Of a DNA stretch of 64,000 nucleotides, positions 55,363 to 63,880 are shown in pieces (the stretch's first letter is position 1; every line of letters begins with the position of its first letter). Both the position numbers and the translations under genes were made by a program. A model generated the notes under the pieces. It was not told the origin of the DNA and did no database searches. It saw nothing but the letters and a program-made list of their open reading frames with translations. Source of the stretch: Thermofilum sp. NZ13. GTDB lineage: Archaea > Thermoproteota > Thermoprotei > Thermofilales > Thermofilaceae. The DNA is taken from contig NDWX01000004.1 of assembly GCA_002855745.1 (NCBI GenBank), forward strand, positions 87,912-151,911, written 5' to 3'.

Positions 55363-55959
55363 GTGGAAGCCATGGAAACAGCGAGGCGCACAACGATCGC
55401 CACACTGCTACTCGCACTGGCAATAGTGGCCTTCGCCACCGCGACAGCCACCCTCGTCAACAAAACCGAGTGGATCGTCAAAGCGGAATACCCCCCGGTC
55501 GTCAAGGTCGCCGGCAACGACGTTGCGACCGGACTCGTCACAGTGAGTAGCAACGGCACCCGTAAGACCTCAGATGGCGTGAACTGGACCACGATAACCG
55601 TCGTCGGCTTCAAGGGAGACCCGACCACCTACACGAGCGTGCTCAAGATATGCAACAAAGGAACTCGAAGCGTGACCGTAACGCTGAAGTACAAAGGTGT
55701 GCTCGGCGGCGGCTGGGATTACGTCAAGTACATCAAGCTACTCTACCCCAGCTCCAACCAAGAGATAACGATCCAAGGAGGCACGCCCAGTGGATCAATC
55801 TCGTTCCCCCTATCTGGCGGCAGCGAAGAGGCGCCCTCCTGCAGCGGTGACATAGGCGTCGAGGTGCTAGTCACCCCCGACGCGCCGACTAACCAGGTGC
55901 TCATAGCGATCCAGGTGGACGTCGAGTCTCAACTCTCGACTTCACAAACAACTCCCTGA
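55363..55959 (+). CDS. secreted beta-rich pilin-like protein (possible donor-strand/TasA-AbpA type)
   Basis: 198 residues (189 from ATG 55372). The N-terminal hydrophobic segment (ATLLLALAIVAFATATATLV, about residues 12-31) looks like a signal peptide. The mature protein starts near NKTEWIVKAEYPPVVKVAG, then strands with Gly/Asn turns (VTVSSNGTRKTSDGVNWTTITVVGF, SVTVTLKYKGVLGGG) and two Cys (KICNKGT, PSCSGD) that could form a disulfide. Size, secretion and beta-sandwich look resemble TasA-like pili of Pyrobaculum (AbpA), which assemble by donor-strand exchange. This is an inference, not a family match. Confidence 0.55.
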   Translation: MEAMETARRTTIATLLLALAIVAFATATATLVNKTEWIVKAEYPPVVKVAGNDVATGLVTVSSNGTRKTSDGVNWTTITVVGFKGDPTTYTSVLKICNKGTRSVTVTLKYKGVLGGGWDYVKYIKLLYPSSNQEITIQGGTPSGSISFPLSGGSEEAPSCSGDIGVEVLVTPDAPTNQVLIAIQVDVESQLSTSQTTP

Positions 55960-55963
55960 GGGC

Positions 55964-55985
55964 TGAACTAAAAAACTTAAATATT
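55964..55985 (+). promoter_or_regulatory. promoter of secreted protein gene, TGAACTAAA type
   Basis: TGAACTAAAAAACTTAAATATT, 23 bp before GTG 56008. Same element as 55317 and 57513. Confidence 0.75.
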
Positions 55986-56007
55986 TTTTCTCTCCCCCTC
56001 TTCTCAG

Positions 56008-57459
56008 GTGTCCGTGTTGGATCGGAGGCTTAAGCTCGGAGTACCCGTCGGAGTCGCGCTCGCGGTCTTCCTCGTGCTGGTCCTCATGTACCCCCTGGGC
56101 CTGCAGGCCCTGCTCGCCGGGGGCGTCCGGGACGTCGAGATGCTGTGGCAGGGCAGCCCGGCGTCGTCGGTGACGCTGGCGTCGGGCAACTACACCGCCT
56201 TCTGCTACCCGAACGCGCTGACGGTGCGCAACCTGGGCAAGGCGGGCGTCACGTACACGCTGGCCTTCGAGCTGGCGGGCTTCGACGGCTACCTGGAGGT
56301 GCGGGAGCTCAACGAGACGGTCCTCCTAGCGTCGGGCAACCGCACCGCTTCGAGGGGCTTCGCGCTCGCCCCGGGCTCCTCCGCGTCGTTCACAGTGTGC
56401 CTCAAGGCGGCCAGGCCCCAGACCGCCAGGCTCGTCGTCGCGGACAGGTCCTCCCCCGAGGTCGAGAGGGCGACTAGGAGCGAGCTGCTGCTCAGCGTCA
56501 GGCTCACGGACTGGTACGACAACTCCTACCCCAGGCGGCTCGAGCTGTCGCTGGCGGTGCAGCGCGAGGGCTACGCGGTCTTCGAGGTGACGGGCAGCGG
56601 GGAGGTCTACGTGAACGGCCAGCAGGTCGGCCTCATCCCCCCGCTCTACGGTACCGATGCCTCGTCCCTGCTCGTGGTCGAGAGGATCGGGGGTCTGGAC
56701 TACCCGCTCGCCTTCCAGGCGGAGTCGTGGCGGGTGGAGGAGGCTACCGGGGTCCTGAAGCCCGTCAGGCTGCTGGGCCCCGGCGAGCTTCTCGGCGCGG
56801 GGGACAGGCTGGTCTTCGTGGCCTACGTCTCGAACAGCACGCGGATACACATCTACGTGGGCGGCAGAGGCAGGCTCAACTTCACCGGCGCTGTCAGGGA
56901 GAGCGGGTCGTCCGTCGACACGGGGGCGCTGAGGCTCGCCCTGGAGCAGTGGGGCTTCAGAGGCGGCGGGCTCGAGGTGAACCTCTCGGGCTCGATCGCC
57001 TGGCCCTACCAGTACGCGAAGACGTACTACAGCGACCCGGGCTCCTGGAGCACCGTGCTCGTGGGCCCTGTCAGGGGCATCTGGGAGTACAGGACTAGCG
57101 GCGCCTCGGGCTACGTCTCGAGGGCTTTCCTCACCGCCTACTCCGCTTCAAACATCACGCTTACCTACCTCTGGGCTGGGACCGTGAGGGGCGGGATCGC
57201 GCTCGAGTGGTACCTGCCCAGCTGGTCTAGCAACGGGACCTACACCGTGAGCCTCACCTGCGCCACGCTCTGCAGGCGGCTTCCAGTCAGGCTCCTGGGC
57301 AACGCCACGCACGCGGTGGTCGAGCTGTGCAGGGACTACTACCTCCCCGGTGGCACGGTTGCCACCCCCGCCTACTACGGCTACCTCGTGCTGACGACCG
57401 GCTCGCCGCTCGCGCAGGTCAAAGGCGTCAGCCTGACTGTGAGGAGCTTCTCCGTTTAA
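56008..57459 (+). CDS. large secreted/membrane-anchored beta-rich surface protein
   Basis: 483 residues. One N-terminal membrane segment (about residues 10-38, VPVGVALAVFLVLVLMYPLG) and a long extracellular part. Within it are a beta domain (residues 40-165), the DWYDNSYPRRLELSL start of a region resembling DUF2341 near 170-183, and Gly/Ser/Thr-rich beta strands to the end, with several N-glycosylation sequons (NYT, NET, NRT, NFT, NLS, NGT). Three Cys near residues 422-446 (TCATLCRRL, ELCRDYY). A role as a pilus tip, adhesin or S-layer-associated protein is plausible. It shares a promoter type with its neighbours. Confidence 0.7.
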   Translation: MSVLDRRLKLGVPVGVALAVFLVLVLMYPLGLQALLAGGVRDVEMLWQGSPASSVTLASGNYTAFCYPNALTVRNLGKAGVTYTLAFELAGFDGYLEVRELNETVLLASGNRTASRGFALAPGSSASFTVCLKAARPQTARLVVADRSSPEVERATRSELLLSVRLTDWYDNSYPRRLELSLAVQREGYAVFEVTGSGEVYVNGQQVGLIPPLYGTDASSLLVVERIGGLDYPLAFQAESWRVEEATGVLKPVRLLGPGELLGAGDRLVFVAYVSNSTRIHIYVGGRGRLNFTGAVRESGSSVDTGALRLALEQWGFRGGGLEVNLSGSIAWPYQYAKTYYSDPGSWSTVLVGPVRGIWEYRTSGASGYVSRAFLTAYSASNITLTYLWAGTVRGGIALEWYLPSWSSNGTYTVSLTCATLCRRLPVRLLGNATHAVVELCRDYYLPGGTVATPAYYGYLVLTTGSPLAQVKGVSLTVRSFSV

Positions 57460-57512
57460 CTCGGGGCAAGTCAGCCCCACCTTTAAGAACGCGCTCAGGC
57501 TTCGAGCCCCGC

Positions 57513-57533
57513 TGAACTAAAAGATTTATATTC
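57513..57533 (+). promoter_or_regulatory. promoter of 717-residue surface protein, TGAACTAAA type
   Basis: TGAACTAAAAGATTTATATTC, 31 bp before ATG 57564. Third member of the local promoter family. Confidence 0.75.
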
Positions 57534-57563
57534 TCCAGCGGGCAACTCTTCTCGTGGCTTTAC

Positions 57564-59717
57564 ATGCAGGACAGCGAGCGCCTCTCCCTTAAATCAGCTC
57601 CTCGCCCCCGAGCCCTGCTCGCCTTACTTCTGGCGCTCACCTCAGCTGGCGGGCTCGCGGCGGTGATCATCATAAACGCGTCGCTCTGGGGGGTGTGGGC
57701 CAGGGAGAGCCTCCTCGTGAAGCTCGGGAACTCCTCCATACTACCGGTCTCGTCCGCGCCCTGGGCCCCCAAGGATGGCCTCAACGTGACGACGTACAGC
57801 CTGAGCTTCGTCCCAGGCTGGGTCGAGGAGTACACCGTCGGCTCGCTCGCGCCCCGCCTCCCCGGCCTGCAGGCGAGCCTGCACCGCGAGGCGTCCTGGG
57901 GGAGCGGGAGCTACTGGATCTACCTCAACGGCTCGCTCCAGCTCTCCACCACGCAGAGTAGCGGCCCCCCGGTAGCCACCCCCGCGAGCATCGTGTGGAG
58001 GAGCCAGGCGAGCAGCGCCTACTGGGTTCTCGCCACCGCCAGGTACAACGCCTCGACGGCGCAGGTCGCGCAGTACATCAACTTCAGCGCGCAGCCCATG
58101 AGCCTCCTTAGTAGCGCGAGCTACTCCTGCTCAGCCTACACGCGGAGCGACGACTTCGCCACCGCCTGCGTGCCGACCCAATACATCTTCAGCACAAGCC
58201 TGCCCAACAACAGGACGTACGTTTCAGGCGGAGGCACGGTGTATCAGGATCCCTCGGCTGGTAACCCTGCGCCCAGCCTCTACACAGAGTCTCAGAAAGG
58301 CTACGCCGCCTTCTTCCTGGACTACTCGGCTCAGCCCTTCAGCGCCTCAGCGCCGTTCTCATTCCAGTACTTCTTCAGGGCCTCGCTCCAGGACACAGAC
58401 TACATCCAGCTCCACTTCTTCCTAGACACGAACGGCGACGGAAGCCCAGACCTCGAGGTCATATACTACGGCTCCGGCGGCGGCACAAGCCCCCTCCCCC
58501 TCGCCCCCGTCATCTACGGGAGAAACCTGTCCTACGTCGCGCAGCCAATGCCTGGTTTCGTAAACAAGGCCAACGTGTGGACCACGGTGAGTATAAGCCA
58601 GGTGTACAGCACGGGCGCCGTAGTGGGGCTGGCCCTTGCCGCGTGGTCTCAGACTGGAGTAGTGAAAGCCTGGTGGGACAACGTGTACTTTCAGAGGTGC
58701 GCTAATCCCAGCTACATCGGCGCCTACACGCGCGGCTACGAGTACACGATGGTGTACATCGACGACACGCGGAGCCCCTCCACGCCCCCGAGCGTCGCAA
58801 CCGAGGTGGATGCCTACGCGTCAACGGGCAACCCCGTGAGCGATTACGGCGTCTCCGCCGCGGTGTACGACGTGGCCTCGAGGTGGGGTAACGTCCCCGC
58901 CGCGAACTTCTCCTTCACAGTCAAGGGTCTCTTCACGAAGGGTAAAAACGATGGGAATAACGACGTGGCTTACGTGGCAGTGGGGGTGGACACGAGCGGC
59001 GACGGTGTGGCGGATGTCGAGTACATCTTCTACCGCTACCTGGTCTCCAGCCCTTACTCCGGAGCTATAGTCTCGGTGCTCGCGAGCCCAGGCACCGTTG
59101 TGTGCACCGTCGGCAGCGACGGATCCTGCGCCCCCTCAGACCCCGCGCGTTTCAAAGTGTTCAATCTCGGCACCTTGAGCAACAACACGGCGTACAGCTG
59201 GAGCGGCAGTGTGCCAGCAAACCAGACTGGAAACATCGTGTCGGTGGCTTTTGCGGCTACTGACGGTAGCTACTACGGAAATGGGCTCATTGGAGACGTC
59301 TGGGTCTGGTGGGACGACTTCACAGTAACGTACAGGGTGTGCACCCCCTTCCCTGAGGGGTGGAGCGTCGGCGGTAGCACGTTCTACAGGCCCCTCGTTC
59401 CCGGAGCCGTGGTTTACGCGGGTAGCTTCACAGGGGACGGCGGCTTCTACCTGCTCGACTCCAGCCTCCAGCCCCTCCTCGGCGCCAGGAGGAGCGGCAC
59501 GGACTACTACGCCAGGTGCGGGGCCTCCGAGGCGTACATTGGCTCTTTCCCCGGCGCGTACTGGGTCGACGTGAGGCCGCTAGCCGGGCTCTGGGAGGTC
59601 ATCCTGAGGGACTCGGGTGGCGGCATCCTAGCTAGGTATGGCTGCGCTCCAGCCGGCTCGCCAAGCTACGTAGGCTTCACGGGCGTGGAGGGCTTCGAGT
59701 TCAGGGCTTGGGGCTAG
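57564..59717 (+). CDS. very large secreted beta-rich surface protein
   Basis: 717 residues, the largest protein in the window. An N-terminal hydrophobic segment (ALLALLLALTSAGGLAAVIIINA, about residues 18-40) is the signal/anchor. The extracellular part is rich in Ser, Thr, Tyr and Gly, with many NxS/T sequons. It has two similar halves, around SFQYFFRASLQDTDYIQLHFFLDTNGDGSPDLEVIYYG (about residues 267-304) and NFSFTVKGLFTKGKNDGNNDVAYVAVGVDTSGDGVADVEYIFYR (about 450-493), each followed by WWD(N/D). The DTNGDGSPD and DTSGDGVAD loops look calcium-binding (dockerin/EF-hand-like). Likely an adhesin or S-layer-linked fibre. Confidence 0.7.
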   Translation: MQDSERLSLKSAPRPRALLALLLALTSAGGLAAVIIINASLWGVWARESLLVKLGNSSILPVSSAPWAPKDGLNVTTYSLSFVPGWVEEYTVGSLAPRLPGLQASLHREASWGSGSYWIYLNGSLQLSTTQSSGPPVATPASIVWRSQASSAYWVLATARYNASTAQVAQYINFSAQPMSLLSSASYSCSAYTRSDDFATACVPTQYIFSTSLPNNRTYVSGGGTVYQDPSAGNPAPSLYTESQKGYAAFFLDYSAQPFSASAPFSFQYFFRASLQDTDYIQLHFFLDTNGDGSPDLEVIYYGSGGGTSPLPLAPVIYGRNLSYVAQPMPGFVNKANVWTTVSISQVYSTGAVVGLALAAWSQTGVVKAWWDNVYFQRCANPSYIGAYTRGYEYTMVYIDDTRSPSTPPSVATEVDAYASTGNPVSDYGVSAAVYDVASRWGNVPAANFSFTVKGLFTKGKNDGNNDVAYVAVGVDTSGDGVADVEYIFYRYLVSSPYSGAIVSVLASPGTVVCTVGSDGSCAPSDPARFKVFNLGTLSNNTAYSWSGSVPANQTGNIVSVAFAATDGSYYGNGLIGDVWVWWDDFTVTYRVCTPFPEGWSVGGSTFYRPLVPGAVVYAGSFTGDGGFYLLDSSLQPLLGARRSGTDYYARCGASEAYIGSFPGAYWVDVRPLAGLWEVILRDSGGGILARYGCAPAGSPSYVGFTGVEGFEFRAWG

Positions 59718-59726
59718 GTCGGGTGC

Positions 59727-60800
59727 CTAGAGGACCTTCGTGAGCTTGCCCCAGACCGGCTTCAGGTCCCCGAGGCCAGGCTTCTCGCCCGCGCGCCTGA
59801 CCCCCTTCTCCACGCTTGCCCCGCCGGTGAAGGCCTGCTCCGCGGTGAGGAGGTCGCAGTCTGTGTCGTAGTAGAGGATGTTCCTCAGGGCCTGCGCGGC
59901 GTGCACGTGGGCGGTTATGCCGAGCCTCGTCTCGCCGTAGCAGCCGATCATGTTCTTCACGCCCGCGGCCTCGCTGACGTGGGCAACCCTGACCGCGCCC
60001 GCGAGCCCTCTGGTCTTCATAAGCTTGATGTTGATGACGTCGGCGGCCTCCATCTGGATCGCCTTGAGCGCGTCAGCGGGCGTCTTCACGCTCTCGTCGA
60101 GGGCCACGGGCACTGGGCTCTCGCGCCTGACCCTCCTCAACCCCTCCCAGTCGTCCCACCTCACGGGCTGCTCCACGAGCTCCACGTCGTAGCCCGCGAT
60201 GCGGTCGATCACCCTGATGGCTTCCTCGACGCTCCAGCCCTGGTTCGCGTCGACCCGTATCCTCACGCCCTCGCCCACCGCGTCCCTGACCCTCCTCACC
60301 CGCTCGACGTCCTTCTCGGGCTCGAGGCCCAGCTTCAGCTTGAGCGCCCTGAAGCCCTCCTCCACGAACCTCAGGGCCCTCTTCGCCTGCTCCTCGGGCT
60401 CCATCAGGCCTATCGTCACGTCAGTCTCGATGCTGTCCCTGTAGCCTCCCAGGAGCCGCCAGACGGGCCTGCCCACAGCCTTCCCGTAGAGGTCGAGTAG
60501 CGCCATGTCCAGGGCCGCGGCCAGCGAGCTGGGAGCCCTCAGGCTCCAGGTGTACTCGTGCACGGCCTCCAGGCTCGTGTAGTCAACGCTCACCGCGCCG
60601 AGCCTCCGTGCGGCCTCAACGACCATCTCGAGCGTCTCGCCCAGCACCGTCCTCGAGGGGCACGCCTCCCCCCAGCCCTCCAGGCCGTCGGGGGCGGTGA
60701 GCCTGACGATGAGGCTCCTCGTCTTCTCGGAGACCCCCGTTGAGATGCGGAAGGGCTCTTGAAGCCGGAGCTCGGCAACCCAAGCCTCAAGCCTGAGCAT
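59727..60800 (-). CDS. dipeptide epimerase-type enolase-superfamily enzyme
   Basis: 357 residues. Enolase superfamily, mandelate-racemase/muconate subgroup. Catalytic residues: the KxK in LKLKLG near 152-157, the metal ligands Asp in IRVDANQGW near 183-191, Glu in LVEQPV near 208-213, and Asp in VALDESV near 231-237, and the second Lys in NIKLMKTRGL near 258-267. The lysine pair is typical of L-Ala-D/L-Glu (dipeptide) epimerases. Actual substrate is undecided. ATG 60800 is preferred over TTG 60803. It converges with the 717-residue surface gene, 9 bp apart; the gap 60804-60957 shows no other gene. Confidence 0.85.
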   Translation of the reverse strand: MLRLEAWVAELRLQEPFRISTGVSEKTRSLIVRLTAPDGLEGWGEACPSRTVLGETLEMVVEAARRLGAVSVDYTSLEAVHEYTWSLRAPSSLAAALDMALLDLYGKAVGRPVWRLLGGYRDSIETDVTIGLMEPEEQAKRALRFVEEGFRALKLKLGLEPEKDVERVRRVRDAVGEGVRIRVDANQGWSVEEAIRVIDRIAGYDVELVEQPVRWDDWEGLRRVRRESPVPVALDESVKTPADALKAIQMEAADVINIKLMKTRGLAGAVRVAHVSEAAGVKNMIGCYGETRLGITAHVHAAQALRNILYYDTDCDLLTAEQAFTGGASVEKGVRRAGEKPGLGDLKPVWGKLTKVL

Positions 60801-60957
60801 CAACGGTACTTGGCGGCGGGGCTTATTTCCTTGACGCTGGAGCAGCGCTCGGCGACAATTGTGTAGAGTTCATCACCGGCTTGGCGAAGCTAAAGCGGGA
60901 GTTGCAGATGTAGCGCTCAGAGTAAACTTTTAATAAGTCTACTGAAATAAGGTTTAC

Positions 60958-61185
60958 GTGGAGTACGTTACTGTTTCGGCAAAGATCCCCAAGGAGCTGA
61001 AGGAGCTTATGAGTAAGTACGGGATTAAGCCGGGCCCTATAATAAGGGAAGCTATAGAGAGGGAGGTCAGGAGGAGGATCTTGGAGGAGGCGGAGGAGAA
61101 GTTGAGGAAGCTTAGCGAGAAGCTGAAAAACATAGGGGATGAGGAGATAGCGGAGCTAATTAGAGAAGAGAGGGATTTGAGGTGA
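60958..61185 (+). CDS. vapB: VapB-type antitoxin (ribbon-helix-helix-like)
   Basis: 75 residues: EYVTVSAKIPKELKELMSKYGIKPGPIIREAIEREVRRRILEEAEEK. The short first strand, two helices and basic residues match the CopG/RHH-like archaeal VapB antitoxins; the tail helix EEKLRKLSEKLKNIGDEEIAELIREER would embrace the toxin. GTG 60958 follows CTTTTAATAAG (60928-60938). It overlaps the PIN toxin by 4 bp (GTGA). Confidence 0.75.
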   Translation: MEYVTVSAKIPKELKELMSKYGIKPGPIIREAIEREVRRRILEEAEEKLRKLSEKLKNIGDEEIAELIREERDLR

Positions 61186-61592
61186 CCAAGTATATTTTTG
61201 ATGCAAGCGCGGTAGTCAACTTGGCAAAGAGGGGTAGGCTCGCGGCCTTCCTCGAAGGTGAAACCCTGGACCTGGCTCGCTATGAGGCGCTAAATGCTAT
61301 TTGGAAAGAGACGGCACTGCTCAGGAGGCTGGATTACAGTGAAGCGCTCGAGCTCGCTGATGCTCTTAATACTTTGTTTAGGGCGCTCAAGGTCAATAGT
61401 ATTGCGGGCGGGGAGATAGGCGTTCTTGAGCTCGCTACAAATGAGGGCCTCACGATTTACGATGCTTCCTACCTTTACCTAGCAGTAAAACGTAACCTCA
61501 CTCTAGTAACTGATGACAAGGGGCTGAGGAATAGAGCCTCTAGGCATGTTAAAGTCCTCTCAGTAAGAGAGCTACTCGAGGAGGACTTCTAG
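61182..61592 (+). CDS. vapC: PIN-domain toxin (VapC-like)
   Basis: 136 residues. PIN-domain acidic residues: YIFDASAVVNLAKRG near 4-18 (first Asp), LARYEALNAIWKE near 31-43 (Glu), the Asp in GLTIYDASYLYLAV near 91-104, and the last Asp in TLVTDDKGLRNRA near 109-121. It should be an Mg-dependent RNase neutralised by the upstream protein. GTG 61182 overlaps the antitoxin by 4 bp. The gap to the next gene, 61593-61695, shows nothing. Confidence 0.8.
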   Translation: MTKYIFDASAVVNLAKRGRLAAFLEGETLDLARYEALNAIWKETALLRRLDYSEALELADALNTLFRALKVNSIAGGEIGVLELATNEGLTIYDASYLYLAVKRNLTLVTDDKGLRNRASRHVKVLSVRELLEEDF

Positions 61593-61695
61593 ACTCATTG
61601 AGAACCAAAGATCTGTTAAGCGAATACAGTCCGTATGGTTGTCTTACCGTGGAGCTACCTCCGTAGCGTCGGGTATTGCGCAGTATCACTGATAA

Positions 61696-62673
61696 ATGCT
61701 CAGCCCGGGGAAACTTCACTCGATGCTGAACCTGTTTGAGGTTGTTGCCCCCGAGGAGGTATCGACGCTCCCTGCAAGGTACAGGGACTACGCCTACGCC
61801 TCGCTTGCTCGGGCAGCGGGGAGGCTCGGCTCTGATTACAGAGCGCTCTTGGGCAGGGTGAGGAGCCCTTACCTCAGGGCGTACGTTCTCGCGGAGATGC
61901 CCCTCTACGACCCCTCCTCGCTTGAGAGCGTAGTCAGGGAGGTGCTCGCGCTGGTCCCCTCCCTGAGGTACGAGGAGAAGGTCTACGCGCTGTCCAGGCT
62001 GGCCGAGACGGTCTATGCGCTCGGGGCCGGCGGCCACGAAGAATTCCTTTCGATGGCCGCTAGCTACGCCCCTCCCGTGGGTTACTCCGGGAAGGCCAGG
62101 CTCGCGCTGGCCTTTTCGAGGTGCGGCGAAGTGGAGAGGGCCGTGCGCGTCGCCGAGGGCTTCAGGGGCTCGAGGAGGGCTTCGATCTACGTGGAGGTCG
62201 CTCTGTCGAGGCCCGAGACGCTCGAGCTTCTAGCTAGAGGGGTCAGGCTCGTCGAGAAGCTGAGGGACAGCAGGAAGAAGATTGTTCTTTTCTCTAGGCT
62301 CGCTAGGCACCCCCGCTACGAGGAGGGGGTTGGCACCCCTGTGGAGAGCATCGCTATGAAGGTGCCCCTCGGCGGCTCCCTCGAGGACGTGTACCTCTCG
62401 CTCCTCGTCACCAGGAACCTGGCTGAAGCGGGCTACGCCGGCGCCGCTAGGCGAGGCTTCGAGGAGGTGGCCTCCAAGCTTCCCCCGGTGGACGTTCTGC
62501 CCCTCGACTTCGCCGAGCTGGTCATCGAGGCCTTCTACCACTACAGGGGCCTTCAGGCCGCGCTGAGGGTAGCCGAGGGCTCCAGCCTAGCGCCACTCTA
62601 CTACGCCCACCTGATGGACTACGCGTCGATGCTGTTGTTCGAGAACTCGCTAGCGAGGGTGACGGGCAGATGA
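61696..62673 (+). CDS. all-helical repeat-like protein
   Basis: 325 residues, helical throughout, with repeating helix pairs (YRDYAYASLARAAGRLGSDYRALLGRVRSPYLRAYVLAEMPLYDPSSLESVVREVLALVPSLRYEEKVYALSRLAETVYALG). The Arg/Leu/Ala/Glu-rich pattern, and ALAFSRCGEVERAVRVAEGFRGSRRASIYVEVALSR, resemble HEAT or TPR-like scaffolds. No catalytic motif. ATG 61696 (or 61723) starts it. The next two genes follow closely on the same strand. Confidence 0.5.
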   Translation: MLSPGKLHSMLNLFEVVAPEEVSTLPARYRDYAYASLARAAGRLGSDYRALLGRVRSPYLRAYVLAEMPLYDPSSLESVVREVLALVPSLRYEEKVYALSRLAETVYALGAGGHEEFLSMAASYAPPVGYSGKARLALAFSRCGEVERAVRVAEGFRGSRRASIYVEVALSRPETLELLARGVRLVEKLRDSRKKIVLFSRLARHPRYEEGVGTPVESIAMKVPLGGSLEDVYLSLLVTRNLAEAGYAGAARRGFEEVASKLPPVDVLPLDFAELVIEAFYHYRGLQAALRVAEGSSLAPLYYAHLMDYASMLLFENSLARVTGR

Positions 62674-62708
62674 AAAGTCTTATTTGGTTGGGGTAAGCTC
62701 TAATCACA

Positions 62709-63455
62709 ATGTACCTGAAGGTTGTCTTCGGTGAGGGCTTCGAAGCGCCCGTCGTCGTGACGAGCAAGGAGTTCTACGAGAAGGTGAGGGGCCAGCTACC
62801 CGTAGCGTCGAAGCTCCTCGTGTGGAAGGAGGAGGTGTACTTCGAGACGAACATCGACTTCACTGGAGAGCTCGTGACGCGCGTCCCCAGCGGGTCGCTG
62901 GCGTACTGGCCACCCGGGAAGGCTATCTGCATCTTCTCGTGGGCGAGCCAGCCCTACAGCCCTGTCGTGCAGGTGGGCTGGCTCCTAGGGCCCAAGCACT
63001 ACATACTCGGGGTCATAGAGGACGCGGAGTACTCCGAGGAGCAGGAGGTCAGGGTGGAGGCGCTCGAGCCGGGCGCGTATTCGGAGCGGGCTAGCAGGGC
63101 CTCCGACCTGCTCAACAGGGCCGGCTTCTACGCCGCGCCGAGGGTTTGGGGCGGGTACGAGGGCGTCGCGGGCGCGTTCGCCAGGCACAACTTCAGGGTG
63201 GGGTTCGAGGTCTTCGCGGAGAGCTACGGCTACGTGGTGGAGTCGGACCCGGTGTACCTTAGGGACTACTCGACGCTCGACGAGGCCATTCAGTACAGGA
63301 TGAAGAGGATCGTCAGGAGCAGGGTGGACGTGAACGAGGAGGGCTACGTCATCCTCTCGGAGTTCACCCAGCGCGAAGAGACCCTTCCGGACGTGGTGAG
63401 GCAGGTCGTGAACGACTACTTGAAGGTTGTAGACGTCCTGGCGCTGGTGGGGTGA
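62709..63455 (+). CDS. hypothetical protein
   Basis: 248 residues, unrecognised. Two similar-looking beta-rich halves: LKVVFGEGFEAPVVVTSKEFYEKVRGQLPVASKLLVWKEEVYFETNI at the start, then aromatic-rich strands GSLAYWPPGKAICIFSWASQPYSPVVQVGWLLG near 63-95 and VIEDAEYSEEQEVRVEALEPG. One patch resembles a cyclophilin-like fold. It lies 35 bp after the helical gene and overlaps the next gene by 4 bp, so the three are probably one operon. Confidence 0.5.
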   Translation: MYLKVVFGEGFEAPVVVTSKEFYEKVRGQLPVASKLLVWKEEVYFETNIDFTGELVTRVPSGSLAYWPPGKAICIFSWASQPYSPVVQVGWLLGPKHYILGVIEDAEYSEEQEVRVEALEPGAYSERASRASDLLNRAGFYAAPRVWGGYEGVAGAFARHNFRVGFEVFAESYGYVVESDPVYLRDYSTLDEAIQYRMKRIVRSRVDVNEEGYVILSEFTQREETLPDVVRQVVNDYLKVVDVLALVG

Positions 63456-63874
63456 GCGCGATCAGGATCGTGGCCTGGGCCCTGGACTTCACGCCCAACA
63501 AGTACATCCGAGACCTACTCGCGTCCCAGCTGGGGGAGGACGTCGTGCTCGTCGGCGTCGGGCCCTTGTCCAAGGCCGACGAGGTGCTTGAAGCGATGAG
63601 GGACGTGAAGGCGGAGGAGGTCGTTACGGCGATCGAGGACCCCTGCGAGATGAACAGGCTCCTGGAGGCCGGTGTGCAGCCCCTCGTCGCGGTAACGGAG
63701 GAGGTGTGCACCGCGAGAAGCCTCCAGGAGTGCGGTGGCGTAGACGAGGCTAGGGACGTCGTGCTCGAGAGGCCGGACGGCATCACTGTGGTTAGGGTGA
63801 AGGAGTTCGCCAGGGTGGTCGACATAATGTTCCAGCTAGTCGAGCCCTCGGAGAGGCACCACCACGAAGAGTAA
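63452..63874 (+). CDS. hypothetical alpha/beta protein
   Basis: 140 residues. Alternating strands and helices: IRIVAWALDFTPNKYIRDLLASQLGEDVVLVGVGPLSKADEVLEAMRDVKAEEVVTAIEDPCEMNRLLEAGVQPLVAVTEEVC, the pattern of a Rossmann-like or flavodoxin-like fold. Three Cys (DPCEM, EEVC, QECGG) and a C-terminal HHHEE. No named family. GTG 63452 overlaps the preceding gene by 4 bp. Another gene follows 6 bp later. Confidence 0.5.
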   Translation: MSAIRIVAWALDFTPNKYIRDLLASQLGEDVVLVGVGPLSKADEVLEAMRDVKAEEVVTAIEDPCEMNRLLEAGVQPLVAVTEEVCTARSLQECGGVDEARDVVLERPDGITVVRVKEFARVVDIMFQLVEPSERHHHEE

Positions 63875-63880
63875 ACCGCT

